Source of the DNA: Microvirga subterranea
GTDB lineage: Bacteria; Pseudomonadota; Alphaproteobacteria; Rhizobiales; Beijerinckiaceae
Assembly (NCBI RefSeq): GCF_003350535.1
Contig: NZ_QQBB01000002.1
Coordinates: 62,001-126,000 of the forward strand
Direction: 5' to 3'
Length of the DNA: 64,000 nucleotides
Both the position numbers and the translations under genes were made by a program. Shown here piece after piece: positions 31,955-40,040 of this stretch. The notes below the pieces were generated by a model that did no database searches, was not told the DNA's origin, and worked only from the letters and a program-made list of their open reading frames with translations. Position 1 is the stretch's first letter. Each line of letters opens with the position of its first letter.

Positions 31955-33226
31955 TCACGATGCAGGCATCAGTTCCGCGGCTCCCTTGAGCACCTGGAGC
32001 CGCTCCGCTTCCTTGGCCCTGTAGGCGCGCTGGGTGTCGGTGATGTAGTCGCGCACGATCGGCGCGGCGTCGCGCCGTCGCGCGAGCTGCATGTGGAACA
32101 CGAGCTGGCTGCCGGTGAGGAACATCGATTCCGCGCTGATCAGGTAGAACTCGAACATCCGGCAGAAGCGCTCGTCGTACATGGCCTTGATCTTGTCGCG
32201 GTTCGCCTCGAAACGCCGGTGCCAGTGGTTCAGCGTCTTCGCGTAATGCAGGCGCAGGAACTCGAGATCCGTGACCCAGAGCTGCGCCTGCTCGACTACC
32301 GGAAACACCTCCGAGAGAGCCGGCGAATAGGCGCCCGGGAAGATGTACTTGCGCAGCCAGGGGCTTGCCGTGCCGGGCGGACTCATCTTGCCGATGGAGT
32401 GCAGCACCATCAGGCCGTCGTCGTCGAGCAGCGCGTTGATCTTGGCGAAGAACTCGCCGTAATGGTGCACGCCCACATGCTCGAACATGCCGACCGAGAC
32501 GATGCGGTCGAAGCGGCTCTCCACGTGACGATAGTCGCGCAGCTCGAAGCGGACGCGATGGGAGAGGCCTGCGCGGCGCGCCTTTTCGTTCGAGAGCTCG
32601 TGCTGCTCCTTGGAGAGCGTGACGCCGGTGACGTCCACATCCTCCATGGCCGCGAGATAGAGCGCGAGGTCGCCCCAGCCGCTGCCGATGTCGAGGATCT
32701 TCAGGCCCGGCTTGAGCTGGAGCTTCGAGGCGATGAGGCGAAGCTTGTTCTGCTGCGCTTCCTCCAGCGTGTCGTCGTCGCTCTGGAAGTAGGCGCAGGA
32801 ATACTGCATCCCCTTATCCAGGAAGAGCTTGTAGAAGTCGTTGCCGAGATCGTAGTGGTGCGCCACGTTCTTCTGCGCCTGGCCGACGGGGTTCGCCTGC
32901 TGGAAGCGCTTCACCGTGCGCGAGATGCGCTTCAGCACGTTCTGCAGCGGGTAGTTGGCAAGCGACGAGCGGTTCGTCGAGAACAGGGTCAGGAAGTCCC
33001 GGAGCGTCGAGCCGTCCTCGAAGCTCAGGCGACCGTCCATGTAGGCCTCGCCCGCATGAAGCTCCGGATTGAGGAAGAGCTTGTGGTAGAGTGAGCGATC
33101 CGTCAGCCGCATTGTGACTTGCGGGCCGGGCGCACCCGCGAAGACATGCACCCCGCCATCAGCATCGATGACTTTGAGCGTGCCGGTCCGCACGAAGGAT
33201 CGGAGCATGTGGGACAGGGGGAACAT
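31955..33226 (-). CDS. cfa: Cyclopropane-fatty-acyl-phospholipid synthase
   Basis: Cfa transfers a methylene group from S-adenosylmethionine onto unsaturated acyl chains of membrane lipids. This protects membranes under stress and in stationary phase. The 423-residue protein has an N-terminal lipid-binding domain, the entry AHHYDLGNDFYKLFLD near 125-140, the SAM motif ILDIGSGWGDLALYLA, VSVGMFEHVG, and the C-terminal segment LRLHYAKTLNHWHRRFE. All are typical of Cfa. The gene is convergent with the SDR gene and divergent from manganese catalase. Confidence 0.93.
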   Translation of the reverse strand: MFPLSHMLRSFVRTGTLKVIDADGGVHVFAGAPGPQVTMRLTDRSLYHKLFLNPELHAGEAYMDGRLSFEDGSTLRDFLTLFSTNRSSLANYPLQNVLKRISRTVKRFQQANPVGQAQKNVAHHYDLGNDFYKLFLDKGMQYSCAYFQSDDDTLEEAQQNKLRLIASKLQLKPGLKILDIGSGWGDLALYLAAMEDVDVTGVTLSKEQHELSNEKARRAGLSHRVRFELRDYRHVESRFDRIVSVGMFEHVGVHHYGEFFAKINALLDDDGLMVLHSIGKMSPPGTASPWLRKYIFPGAYSPALSEVFPVVEQAQLWVTDLEFLRLHYAKTLNHWHRRFEANRDKIKAMYDERFCRMFEFYLISAESMFLTGSQLVFHMQLARRRDAAPIVRDYITDTQRAYRAKEAERLQVLKGAAELMPAS

Positions 33227-33346
33227 CGAGGCCTCGTCGGTTGCCGAAAAACGCGCCGAATGGTTCCACAGTTGCGGGCGGGTGGCTAGAGGGCCGCAGG
33301 CGCAGATCAGAAGGGCTCTAAACTACGGCGTATCCAGGGAAATTCG

Positions 33347-33371
33347 GGAACAACCGCGAGTCGCTCTTGTT
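33347..33371 (+). promoter_or_regulatory. Near-consensus EcfG-type promoter of manganese catalase
   Basis: GGAAC (33347-33351), 16 bases, then TGTT (33368-33371). It differs from the general-stress consensus by one base in the -10 element. It sits 61 bases before the manganese catalase ATG, a good distance for a promoter. Catalases of this type are frequent members of the EcfG regulon. Confidence 0.5.
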
Positions 33372-33431
33372 GGAGAGAGGACCCCTGCAGGGCGGACAAG
33401 TCCTTTACATCTCATACGAGAGGAGACGCCG

Positions 33432-34310
33432 ATGTTCTTCCGTCAGCGGCACATGGCCTATAATGCCAAGCCCGATAAGCCGGATCCGATCTTCGCCAAG
33501 ATGCTGCAGGAGCCCCTCGGCGGGCAGTGGGGCGAGATCAGCGTGATGATGACCTACCTGTTCCAGGGCTGGAACAGCCGCGGTCCGCAGAAGTACCGGG
33601 ACATGCTGCTCGACATCGGCACCGAGGAAATCGGTCACGTCGAGATGCTGGCCACCATGATCGCCCGTCTCCTGGAGACCTCCCCGGTGGAGGCGCAGGA
33701 GGATGCGGCCAGGAACTCGCTCGTCGGCGCCGTCATGGGCGGATCCCGCATCGAGGATGTGCTCGTCGCCGGCATGAACCCGCAGCATCTGATCGTCGGC
33801 GGCCTCGGTGCGCGTCCGTCCGACAGCATGGGAAATCCGTGGACGTCCGCCTACACCATTTCGAGTGGCAACCTCCTGGCCGATTTCCGCTTCAACGTGA
33901 CGGCTGAGTCGCAGGGCCGCCTACAGGTAGCGCGTCTCTACAACATGACGGACGACAGGGGTGTGAAGGACATGCTGTCGTTCCTGCTCGCGCGCGACAC
34001 CATGCACCAGAACCAGTGGCTCGCGGCGATCCAGGAACTCGAGGAGGATGGTCTCGAGACGACCCCGGTGCCATCGAACTTCCCGCAGGACCTGGAGCGG
34101 ACGGAGGTCTCATACCAGTTCCTCAACCATTCCGAGGGGACCGAGAGCGCGCAGGGCCGCTGGGCCAAGGGGCAGGCGCCGGACGGCAAGGGCCAGTTCA
34201 CCTATGTGGAGCACCCGCCGGCCTACACGGAAGACGAGGGCCTGCTCAACCCGGTCGACCCGCGCACCTACGGCACGCCGCCGAAGCCGGTGCCGCCGTC
34301 CGCATCGTGA
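33432..34310 (+). CDS. Manganese (non-heme) catalase
   Basis: This dimanganese enzyme breaks down hydrogen peroxide. The 292-residue protein has the ferritin-like four-helix core with ligand-bearing helices GGQWGEISVMMTYLFQ and DIGTEEIGHVEMLATMI. The later LLARDTMHQNQWLAAI helix carries another Glu/His-type site. The C-terminal region (FTYVEHPPAY) is typical of bacterial manganese catalases. The ATG at 33432 is preceded by AGGAGA (33421-33426). The longer open frame upstream overlaps cfa and is not used. Confidence 0.93.
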   Translation: MFFRQRHMAYNAKPDKPDPIFAKMLQEPLGGQWGEISVMMTYLFQGWNSRGPQKYRDMLLDIGTEEIGHVEMLATMIARLLETSPVEAQEDAARNSLVGAVMGGSRIEDVLVAGMNPQHLIVGGLGARPSDSMGNPWTSAYTISSGNLLADFRFNVTAESQGRLQVARLYNMTDDRGVKDMLSFLLARDTMHQNQWLAAIQELEEDGLETTPVPSNFPQDLERTEVSYQFLNHSEGTESAQGRWAKGQAPDGKGQFTYVEHPPAYTEDEGLLNPVDPRTYGTPPKPVPPSAS

Positions 34311-34324
34311 CGATCGCACGCGGC

Positions 34325-34348
34325 AGGGCGCGCCGGCTGGCGCGCCCT
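34325..34348. terminator. Hairpin between convergent catalase and uvrD
   Basis: AGGGCGCGCC (34325-34334) pairs perfectly with GGCGCGCCCT (34339-34348) around GGCT. It overlaps the uvrD stop. It has no T run, so it is a weak terminator candidate that could serve both strands. Confidence 0.4.
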
Positions 34349-36737
34349 AGCTCAGCGTCTCGACGAAGCTGTCGAGCACCATCTTGCGGCCGGCCTTGTC
34401 GAACTCGACCGTGAGCTTGTTGCCGTCCACGGCCTCGATCGTGCCGGGGCCGAACTTCGAGTGGAGCACGCGTCCGCCGGCCTTGAAGCTCGAGGCGGCG
34501 CCAGTGGACTTCGCCACCAGCTCCCCTTCGATCATGAGAGGGCCGCGCCGGTCGCCGGAGCGGCGGGCGGAATAGCCGCCGTCGTCCGTGCTGGCCCGGT
34601 GCGCCTGGGCGCGCTGCCAGCCGGGGGTCTGATAGGAGGAGCCGCTGAACGGGGTCATGCGGTCGAAGCGCGAGCCGCCGCCGTATCCGCCATAGGAGAA
34701 GTTCGCAGGCGCCTCGACGATCTCCACGTCGTTCTCCGGCAGGTCGTCGACGAAGCGGCTCGGGATGGTCGAGTTCCACAGGCCATGGATGCGCCGGTTG
34801 GACGCGAAATAGATCTTCGCCCGCCGCCGCGCGCGGGTCAGGCCCACATGGGCGAGGCGGCGCTCCTCCTCGAGGCCGGCGCGTCCGCTCTCGTCCAGCG
34901 CCCGCTGGTTCGGGAACAGGCCTTCCTCCCATCCGGGCAGGAAGACGGTGTCGAATTCCAGGCCCTTGGCGGCGTGGAGCGTCATCAGGCTCACACGCTC
35001 GGTGGTGTCGGATTCGTTGGCCTCCATCACCAGGGAGACGTGCTCCAGGAAGCTCTGCAGGTCAGGGAACTCCTCCATGGAGCGCACGAGCTCCTTGAGG
35101 TTTTCGAGCCGTCCTGCCGCGTCGGCGGATTTGTCCTTCTGCCACATGTCCGTGTAGCCGGATTCCTCCAGCACGACCTGGGCGACTTCGGACTGGCTCA
35201 TGGTCTCCGAGAGCTTCGCCCAGCGTCCGAAGGACGTGAGGAGATCGCGCAGGGTGGCACGCGGCTTCGGCTTCAGCTCGTCCGTCTCGATGATGAAGCG
35301 CGCGGCCTCCACGAGCGGCACGCGGGCCGCGCGGGCATGGTTGTGCAGCACCTGGATCGTCGCGTCGCCCAGGCCCCGCTTCGGCACGTTGACGATGCGC
35401 TCGAAGGCGAGGTCGTCGGCCGGCTGGTTGACGACGCGAAGATAAGCCAGCGCATCGCGGATCTCGGCTCGCTCGTAGAAGCGCGGGCCGCCGATGACGC
35501 GGTAGGGCACGCCGAGCTGCACGAGCCGGTCTTCGATCTCGCGCATCTGGGCCGAGATGCGCACGAGAATGGCGATCTCGGACAGCGGATGCTTCTTGGC
35601 GTGAAACGCCTCGATTTCCTCGCCGATCAGCCGCGCTTCGTCCTCGGAGTCCCAGGCGCCGGTGATCGTCACCTTCTCGCCGGGCTCGTCCTCGGTGCGC
35701 AGGGTCTTGCCGAGGCGGCCCTGGTTCTTGGCGATGAGCACCGAAGCGGCGGACAGGATGTGGCCGGTCGAGCGGTAGTTGCGCTCGAGGCGAATCACGG
35801 TCGCGCCCGGGAAGTCGTGCTCGAAGCGCAGGATGTTGTCGACCTCGGCGCCGCGCCAGCCGTAGATCGACTGGTCGTCGTCGCCGACGCAGCACAGGTT
35901 CTTGCGCGCCTGCGCGAGGAGCCGCAGCCAGAGGTACTGGGCGACGTTGGTGTCCTGGTACTCGTCCACCAGCATGTAGCGGAACCTGTTCTGGTACTGC
36001 TCCAGAACGTCCGGATGCTCGCGCCAGAGGCGCAGGCATTCGAGCAGGAGGTCGCCGAAATCGACTGCGTTCAGGGTCTTCAGCCGGTCCTGATAGGCCG
36101 TGTAGAGCTTGCCGCCCTTGCCGTTGGCGAAGGCGCCCGCTTCGCCGGCCGGAATCTGGTTGGGACCCAGGCCGCGGTTCTTCCAGCCGTCGATGAGGGA
36201 CGCGAGCTGCCGGGCCGGCCAGCGCTTCTCGTCGATGCCCTCGGCCTCGATCACCTGCTTCATCAGCCGCAGCTGGTCGTCGGTTCCCAGGATCGTGAAG
36301 TCGGAGCGCAACCCCACCAGCTCCGCATGTCGGCGCAGGATCTTGGTGCCGATGGAGTGGAAGGTGCCGAGCCACTGCATGCCCTCGGCCATCTCGCCGA
36401 TCACGGCGGCCACGCGTTCGCGCATTTCCCGGGCCGCCTTGTTGGTGAAGGTCACAGCCAGGATCTGGGACGGATAGGCTTTTTGGGTCGCGATCAGGTG
36501 GGCGATGCGGGTCGTGAGCACGCGGGTCTTGCCCGTGCCCGCGCCGGCGAGCACGAGGACCGGCCCCTCCGTCGCCTCGACGGCCGCCCTCTGCTCAGGG
36601 TTGAGACCGGAGAGGTACGGAGACTGGGGCGCGACCGCCGCGCGGGCACGGGCACTCAAGGAGCCGGAGCTCGGCTGATGGGCGAGGTCGTCCTGGGGAT
36701 CGGGGCGGGTGTCAGGCTGATTCATCGGCGCGACCAT
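34347..36737 (-). CDS. uvrD: ATP-dependent DNA helicase UvrD/PcrA
   Basis: This superfamily 1A helicase acts in nucleotide-excision and mismatch repair. The 796-residue protein has Walker A (LAGAGTGKTRVL) near residue 65, motif Ia (AVTFTNKAAREMRERV), motif II (MLVDEYQDTN), motif III (CCVGDDDQSIYGWRGAE), motif IV (LERNYRST) and motif VI (LTRARRRAKIYFAS). The C-terminal Tudor-like segment VLHSKFGPGTIEAVDG is characteristic of UvrD/PcrA. An ATG four codons later is an alternative start. The gene is convergent with manganese catalase. Confidence 0.95.
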   Translation of the reverse strand: MVAPMNQPDTRPDPQDDLAHQPSSGSLSARARAAVAPQSPYLSGLNPEQRAAVEATEGPVLVLAGAGTGKTRVLTTRIAHLIATQKAYPSQILAVTFTNKAAREMRERVAAVIGEMAEGMQWLGTFHSIGTKILRRHAELVGLRSDFTILGTDDQLRLMKQVIEAEGIDEKRWPARQLASLIDGWKNRGLGPNQIPAGEAGAFANGKGGKLYTAYQDRLKTLNAVDFGDLLLECLRLWREHPDVLEQYQNRFRYMLVDEYQDTNVAQYLWLRLLAQARKNLCCVGDDDQSIYGWRGAEVDNILRFEHDFPGATVIRLERNYRSTGHILSAASVLIAKNQGRLGKTLRTEDEPGEKVTITGAWDSEDEARLIGEEIEAFHAKKHPLSEIAILVRISAQMREIEDRLVQLGVPYRVIGGPRFYERAEIRDALAYLRVVNQPADDLAFERIVNVPKRGLGDATIQVLHNHARAARVPLVEAARFIIETDELKPKPRATLRDLLTSFGRWAKLSETMSQSEVAQVVLEESGYTDMWQKDKSADAAGRLENLKELVRSMEEFPDLQSFLEHVSLVMEANESDTTERVSLMTLHAAKGLEFDTVFLPGWEEGLFPNQRALDESGRAGLEEERRLAHVGLTRARRRAKIYFASNRRIHGLWNSTIPSRFVDDLPENDVEIVEAPANFSYGGYGGGSRFDRMTPFSGSSYQTPGWQRAQAHRASTDDGGYSARRSGDRRGPLMIEGELVAKSTGAASSFKAGGRVLHSKFGPGTIEAVDGNKLTVEFDKAGRKMVLDSFVETLS

Positions 36738-36793
36738 GGATCAAAAGGCGAACGGCGTCGAGGCCGGAAATGAGGGCGATCCTGCCGCAGGGC

Positions 36794-36819
36794 GGAACTC
36801 CGTTGTATGGATCGGCGTC
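36794..36819 (+). promoter_or_regulatory. Possible EcfG-type promoter before the small secreted protein
   Basis: GGAAC (36794-36798), 17 bases, then CGTC (36816-36819). One base departs from the CGTT -10 element. It lies 42 bases before the ATG at 36861. Confidence 0.3.
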
Positions 36820-36860
36820 CCCATCCATATGTTCCTGTGTGCATTCGAAAGGGTCGAGAG

Positions 36861-37127
36861 ATGCGTATCGTGGTGCTGGCGGCGGTATTCCTGGGAGTGG
36901 CGCTTCCGGCGGCGGCTCAGACGTTGCCCCGCAAGAGCCCGGCGGAGCGTCAGTCCGACCGGATCAACCGGTCGATCCTGCAGGAGGGACGACAGCTGCG
37001 GCGGGACGAGCAGAACCAGATCGACCGCAACCAGATCCGCCAGGACATCGATCGCCGGTACAATATGTCCAATCCGCGTCCGCCGGCCCGGATCGGAACC
37101 TGTCCTCCGGGCTCGGTCGGCTGCTAG
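36861..37127 (+). CDS. Small secreted basic protein, unknown function
   Basis: The 88-residue product has a signal peptide (RIVVLAAVFLGVALPAAAQ) with cleavage after AAAQ. A charged, Gln/Arg/Asp-rich helical region follows (QIDRNQIRQDIDRRY), then a short C-terminus with two cysteines (GTCPPGSVGC). The ATG at 36861 follows GAGAG and gives a normal signal peptide; the 18-residue upstream extension in frame would spoil it. It is probably periplasmic, and I do not recognise the family. Confidence 0.7.
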   Translation: MRIVVLAAVFLGVALPAAAQTLPRKSPAERQSDRINRSILQEGRQLRRDEQNQIDRNQIRQDIDRRYNMSNPRPPARIGTCPPGSVGC

Positions 37128-37219
37128 TCGTCGCCGCAAAGCCGATCCATCAGCGGCCAAGTGCCGATTGGCGCACTTTCTGCTAAGGTCGGGGATGGGA
37201 TGCTTGGCTGGAGGGTTGG

Positions 37220-37804
37220 ATGTTCCTGCGGACGATCGGCGAAGACGAAGCCACCGGTGCGGTTGCGGACATCTACGAGAAGCAGAAGGCCCAGCTCGGC
37301 TTCGTGATGGCGACCGCCAAGGCCTTCACGGCCCGGCCCGATCTGCTGCCGATCTACACGGACTTCTCCGACAGGATCCGCACCGGCTTTTCCTTGGGCC
37401 TGCGGGAGTGGCGGCTCATCACGCTCATCGCCGCCAAGCATGTCCCCTCGACCTATTGCTCCTACGTGTACGGCAAGCAGCTGATCGCCGATCTGGGATC
37501 GAAGGACGCCGTCATGGCCGTCCACCGCGATTTCCGGAATGCCGGGCTGTCCCGCAAGGAGGTCGAAATGCTGGCCTATGCGGAGACGATCGCAAGGGAC
37601 GCGTCCCAGGTGTCCCAGGCGGACATCGACCGGCTGAGATCGGTCGGATTCACGGACCGGGGGATTTGCGACATCGCCCTCTGCGCCTCGTTCCGGTGCT
37701 TCGTCAGCCGCTTCTTCGACGCTGTCGGAGCGGGGCCGGAAGCGGCCTATATCGACGAGGACCCGGAATTCCGCGCCGCCATGACGGTCGGCAAAGCCTG
37801 CTGA
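37220..37804 (+). CDS. Carboxymuconolactone decarboxylase/AhpD-like protein without the redox CXXC
   Basis: The 194-residue helical protein resembles the CMD/AhpD family (GLREWRLITLIAAKHVPSTY, AGLSRKEVEMLAYAETIAR, GFTDRGICDIALCASFRC). In AhpD-type members the active helix reads CxxCxxxH. Here the site reads YCSYVYGKQ, so the second cysteine and the histidine are absent. Peroxiredoxin-reductase activity is therefore unlikely, and the function is unknown. It is convergent with the thioesterase gene, 13 bases away. Confidence 0.75.
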   Translation: MFLRTIGEDEATGAVADIYEKQKAQLGFVMATAKAFTARPDLLPIYTDFSDRIRTGFSLGLREWRLITLIAAKHVPSTYCSYVYGKQLIADLGSKDAVMAVHRDFRNAGLSRKEVEMLAYAETIARDASQVSQADIDRLRSVGFTDRGICDIALCASFRCFVSRFFDAVGAGPEAAYIDEDPEFRAAMTVGKAC

Positions 37805-37817
37805 GGTTTGCCGCCGT

Positions 37818-38360
37818 TCAGTGCCGCGTACCGCCGGCGAGCGCCGGCTCCAACAGGTCGCGCCTCGTCGGGATGCCGATGACGCGCCCGAGGGTCTGGG
37901 GACGTGCGAGCCGGGCGTGGGCCGCCTTCATCACTGCGAGATTGGCCGCGATGTCGTCCGGGAATGGCGAGACCTTGCGGGTTTTCATGTCCATGTGAAG
38001 GGACAGGCCCTCCATGGTGGCCGCGACCCATCCTTCGACCGCGTGGCGGATTTCGAGATAGTAGTGGATGCGCTTCTCGTCATAGTCGACGAGCTGAAGG
38101 GTCACGCGAACCTCGTCCCGGGCCTTCAATTCACGCTTGTAGAGGGTGTGGATCTCGGCCGCGAAGAAGGAGGCCTTGCGCTCCTCCAGGTAGTCCTGTC
38201 CCAGCCCGACGAGGCCGAAGCCCTCTTCGACCGCGCGGTCGAACAGCACGTGGTAATAGGCCATGTTCATATGGCCGTTGTAATCGATCCAGGCCGGCGA
38301 CACCCGCATCGTCGACGAGACGAAGGGGGCAAAGAAGAAGACTGGGACACGCTTCTCCAT
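37818..38360 (-). CDS. Thioesterase (hot-dog fold)
   Basis: The 180-residue protein has a hot-dog fold signature near its start (WIDYNGHMNMAYYHVLFDRA), with the Asp-Tyr-Asn-Gly-His-Met stretch typical of 4-hydroxybenzoyl-CoA/YbgC-like acyl-CoA thioesterases. RELKARDEVRVTLQLVDYDEKRIHYY forms the central helix and strands when read as two adjoining parts. A C-terminal extension (about 50 residues) ends in ALAGGTRH. The acyl substrate is unknown. Confidence 0.82.
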   Translation of the reverse strand: MEKRVPVFFFAPFVSSTMRVSPAWIDYNGHMNMAYYHVLFDRAVEEGFGLVGLGQDYLEERKASFFAAEIHTLYKRELKARDEVRVTLQLVDYDEKRIHYYLEIRHAVEGWVAATMEGLSLHMDMKTRKVSPFPDDIAANLAVMKAAHARLARPQTLGRVIGIPTRRDLLEPALAGGTRH

Positions 38361-38540
38361 AATCAGCGCTCGACCTTCATTGGCGTCAAAAGATCACCTC
38401 TTCTTCCCCGAGGAAGAAACGTTAGCACAGTTCGAATGGTAATCCATAACCTTCGACCAAGTTTGTCATGCGCAGTGTCGCCTTTGCAATCGTTTTGCTA
38501 GGAAGGGGCTCAAGGTTCACCAAATTGATCTGAAGCGTCC

Positions 38541-39956
38541 ATGAACATGCCCCAAGCCCCCCTTCGCGCCGCGCCGTCCGAGACCGACATCGCCACCCTG
38601 ACGGAGGAGCTTCGCCACCGCTACGCGGACCGCGTCGTCGTGTCCGCCTCCGTGCGCGAGCAGCACGGGCATTCGCTCACCTGGGCCAAGAACCAGCCGC
38701 CGGACGTGGTGGTCTATCCGCGCACCGCCGAGGAGGTGTCCGACATCGTCAAGCTGTGCGCCGCGCGCGAAGTCCCCATCATCCCGTACGGCACGGGCAC
38801 GTCGCTCGAGGGGCATATCAACGCACCCTTCGGAGGCGTGACCGTCGACGTGAGCCTGATGAAGCGGATCATCGCCGTCCACGAGGAGGATCTCGACTGC
38901 GTGGTCGAGCCCGGCGTGACCCGCAAGGAGCTGAACGAGCACCTGCGCGACAAGGGCCTGTTCTTCCCGATCGATCCCGGCGCGGATGCCTCCATCGGCG
39001 GCATGGTGGCGACGCGGGCGTCCGGCACCAATGCGGTCCGCTACGGCACGATGAAGGATGTGGTCCTGTCCCTCACGGTCGTGCTTCCCAACGGAGAGAT
39101 CGTGAAGACCGCGAGCCGCGCCAAGAAGAGCTCGGCCGGCTACGACCTGACCCGTCTCCTGATCGGCTCGGAGGGCACGCTCGGCATCATCACCGAGATC
39201 ACCCTCAAGCTCCAGGGCATCCCGGAGGCAATCTCGGCCGGAATCTGCCCGTTCCCGAGCGTCAAGGCGGCCTGCGACGCCGTGATCATGACGATCCAGT
39301 CCGGCATTCCCATGGCCCGGATCGAGCTTCTGGACGAGGTGCAGGTGAGGGCCGTGAACGCCCATTCCAAGCTCACCCTGCCGGAGAGCCCGCTGCTGCT
39401 TCTGGAATTCCACGGCACGGAGTCGGGCGTGCAGGAGCAGGCGGAGCGGTTCGGCGAGATCGCGGCCGAGTTCGGCGGCGGCCCCTTCGAATGGGCCACC
39501 AAGCCCGAGGAGCGCTCTAGGCTCTGGCAGGCCCGGCACGATTCCTATTGGGCCGCCAAGGGCCTCAGGCCGGGCGCCCAGTCCGTCGCCACCGACGTGT
39601 GCGTGCCGATCTCGCGGCTGGCCGAATGCGTCGATGCGACGAAGCAGGACATCGTCGAGTGCGGCCTCATCGCTCCCATCGTGGGCCATGTGGGCGACGG
39701 CAATTTCCACGTGCAGCCGCTCGTGAACATGGACGACCCGGCGGAGATCGCCGCCTGCGAGGCCTTCATCGACCGGCTGGTCCGGCGGGCGCTCGCCATG
39801 GAGGGCACCTGCACGGGCGAGCACGGGGTCGGGCAGAAGAAGATGAAATACCTCGAGATCGAGCATGGACCGGCCGCTCTCGACCTCATGCGAGTCTTGA
39901 AACGGGCCATCGACCCTCACAACATCATGAATCCGGGGAAAATCATCGCGCTATGA
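38541..39956 (+). CDS. FAD-linked D-lactate/glycolate-type dehydrogenase
   Basis: The 471-residue protein has an N-terminal FAD-binding PCMH domain (PRTAEEVSDIVKLCAAREV, PYGTGTSLEGH, PGADASIGGMVATRASGTNA) and a C-terminal FAD oxidase domain. The latter shows GHVGDGNFHVQPL, with the metal-binding His, and GEHGVGQKKMKYLE. This layout matches cytochrome-dependent D-lactate dehydrogenase and GlcD. No GlcE/GlcF partners are adjacent, so a single-subunit D-2-hydroxyacid dehydrogenase is the better reading. It probably feeds electrons to the respiratory chain. Confidence 0.88.
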   Translation: MNMPQAPLRAAPSETDIATLTEELRHRYADRVVVSASVREQHGHSLTWAKNQPPDVVVYPRTAEEVSDIVKLCAAREVPIIPYGTGTSLEGHINAPFGGVTVDVSLMKRIIAVHEEDLDCVVEPGVTRKELNEHLRDKGLFFPIDPGADASIGGMVATRASGTNAVRYGTMKDVVLSLTVVLPNGEIVKTASRAKKSSAGYDLTRLLIGSEGTLGIITEITLKLQGIPEAISAGICPFPSVKAACDAVIMTIQSGIPMARIELLDEVQVRAVNAHSKLTLPESPLLLLEFHGTESGVQEQAERFGEIAAEFGGGPFEWATKPEERSRLWQARHDSYWAAKGLRPGAQSVATDVCVPISRLAECVDATKQDIVECGLIAPIVGHVGDGNFHVQPLVNMDDPAEIAACEAFIDRLVRRALAMEGTCTGEHGVGQKKMKYLEIEHGPAALDLMRVLKRAIDPHNIMNPGKIIAL

Positions 39957-40040
39957 CAAGGGGATAACATGTCGTGGCGCTCCCGCTTCCTCGGAGCCTG
40001 AGTTAAAGAACCTGGGACGAAACGACGAAAAGGCGGCCCT

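Noticed and set aside
34461..36773. 770-codon plus-strand open frame opposite uvrD
   Set aside because: It is an antisense shadow of a clear UvrD/PcrA gene; its translation is low-complexity (Glu/Val/Arg/Leu) and has no domain motifs.
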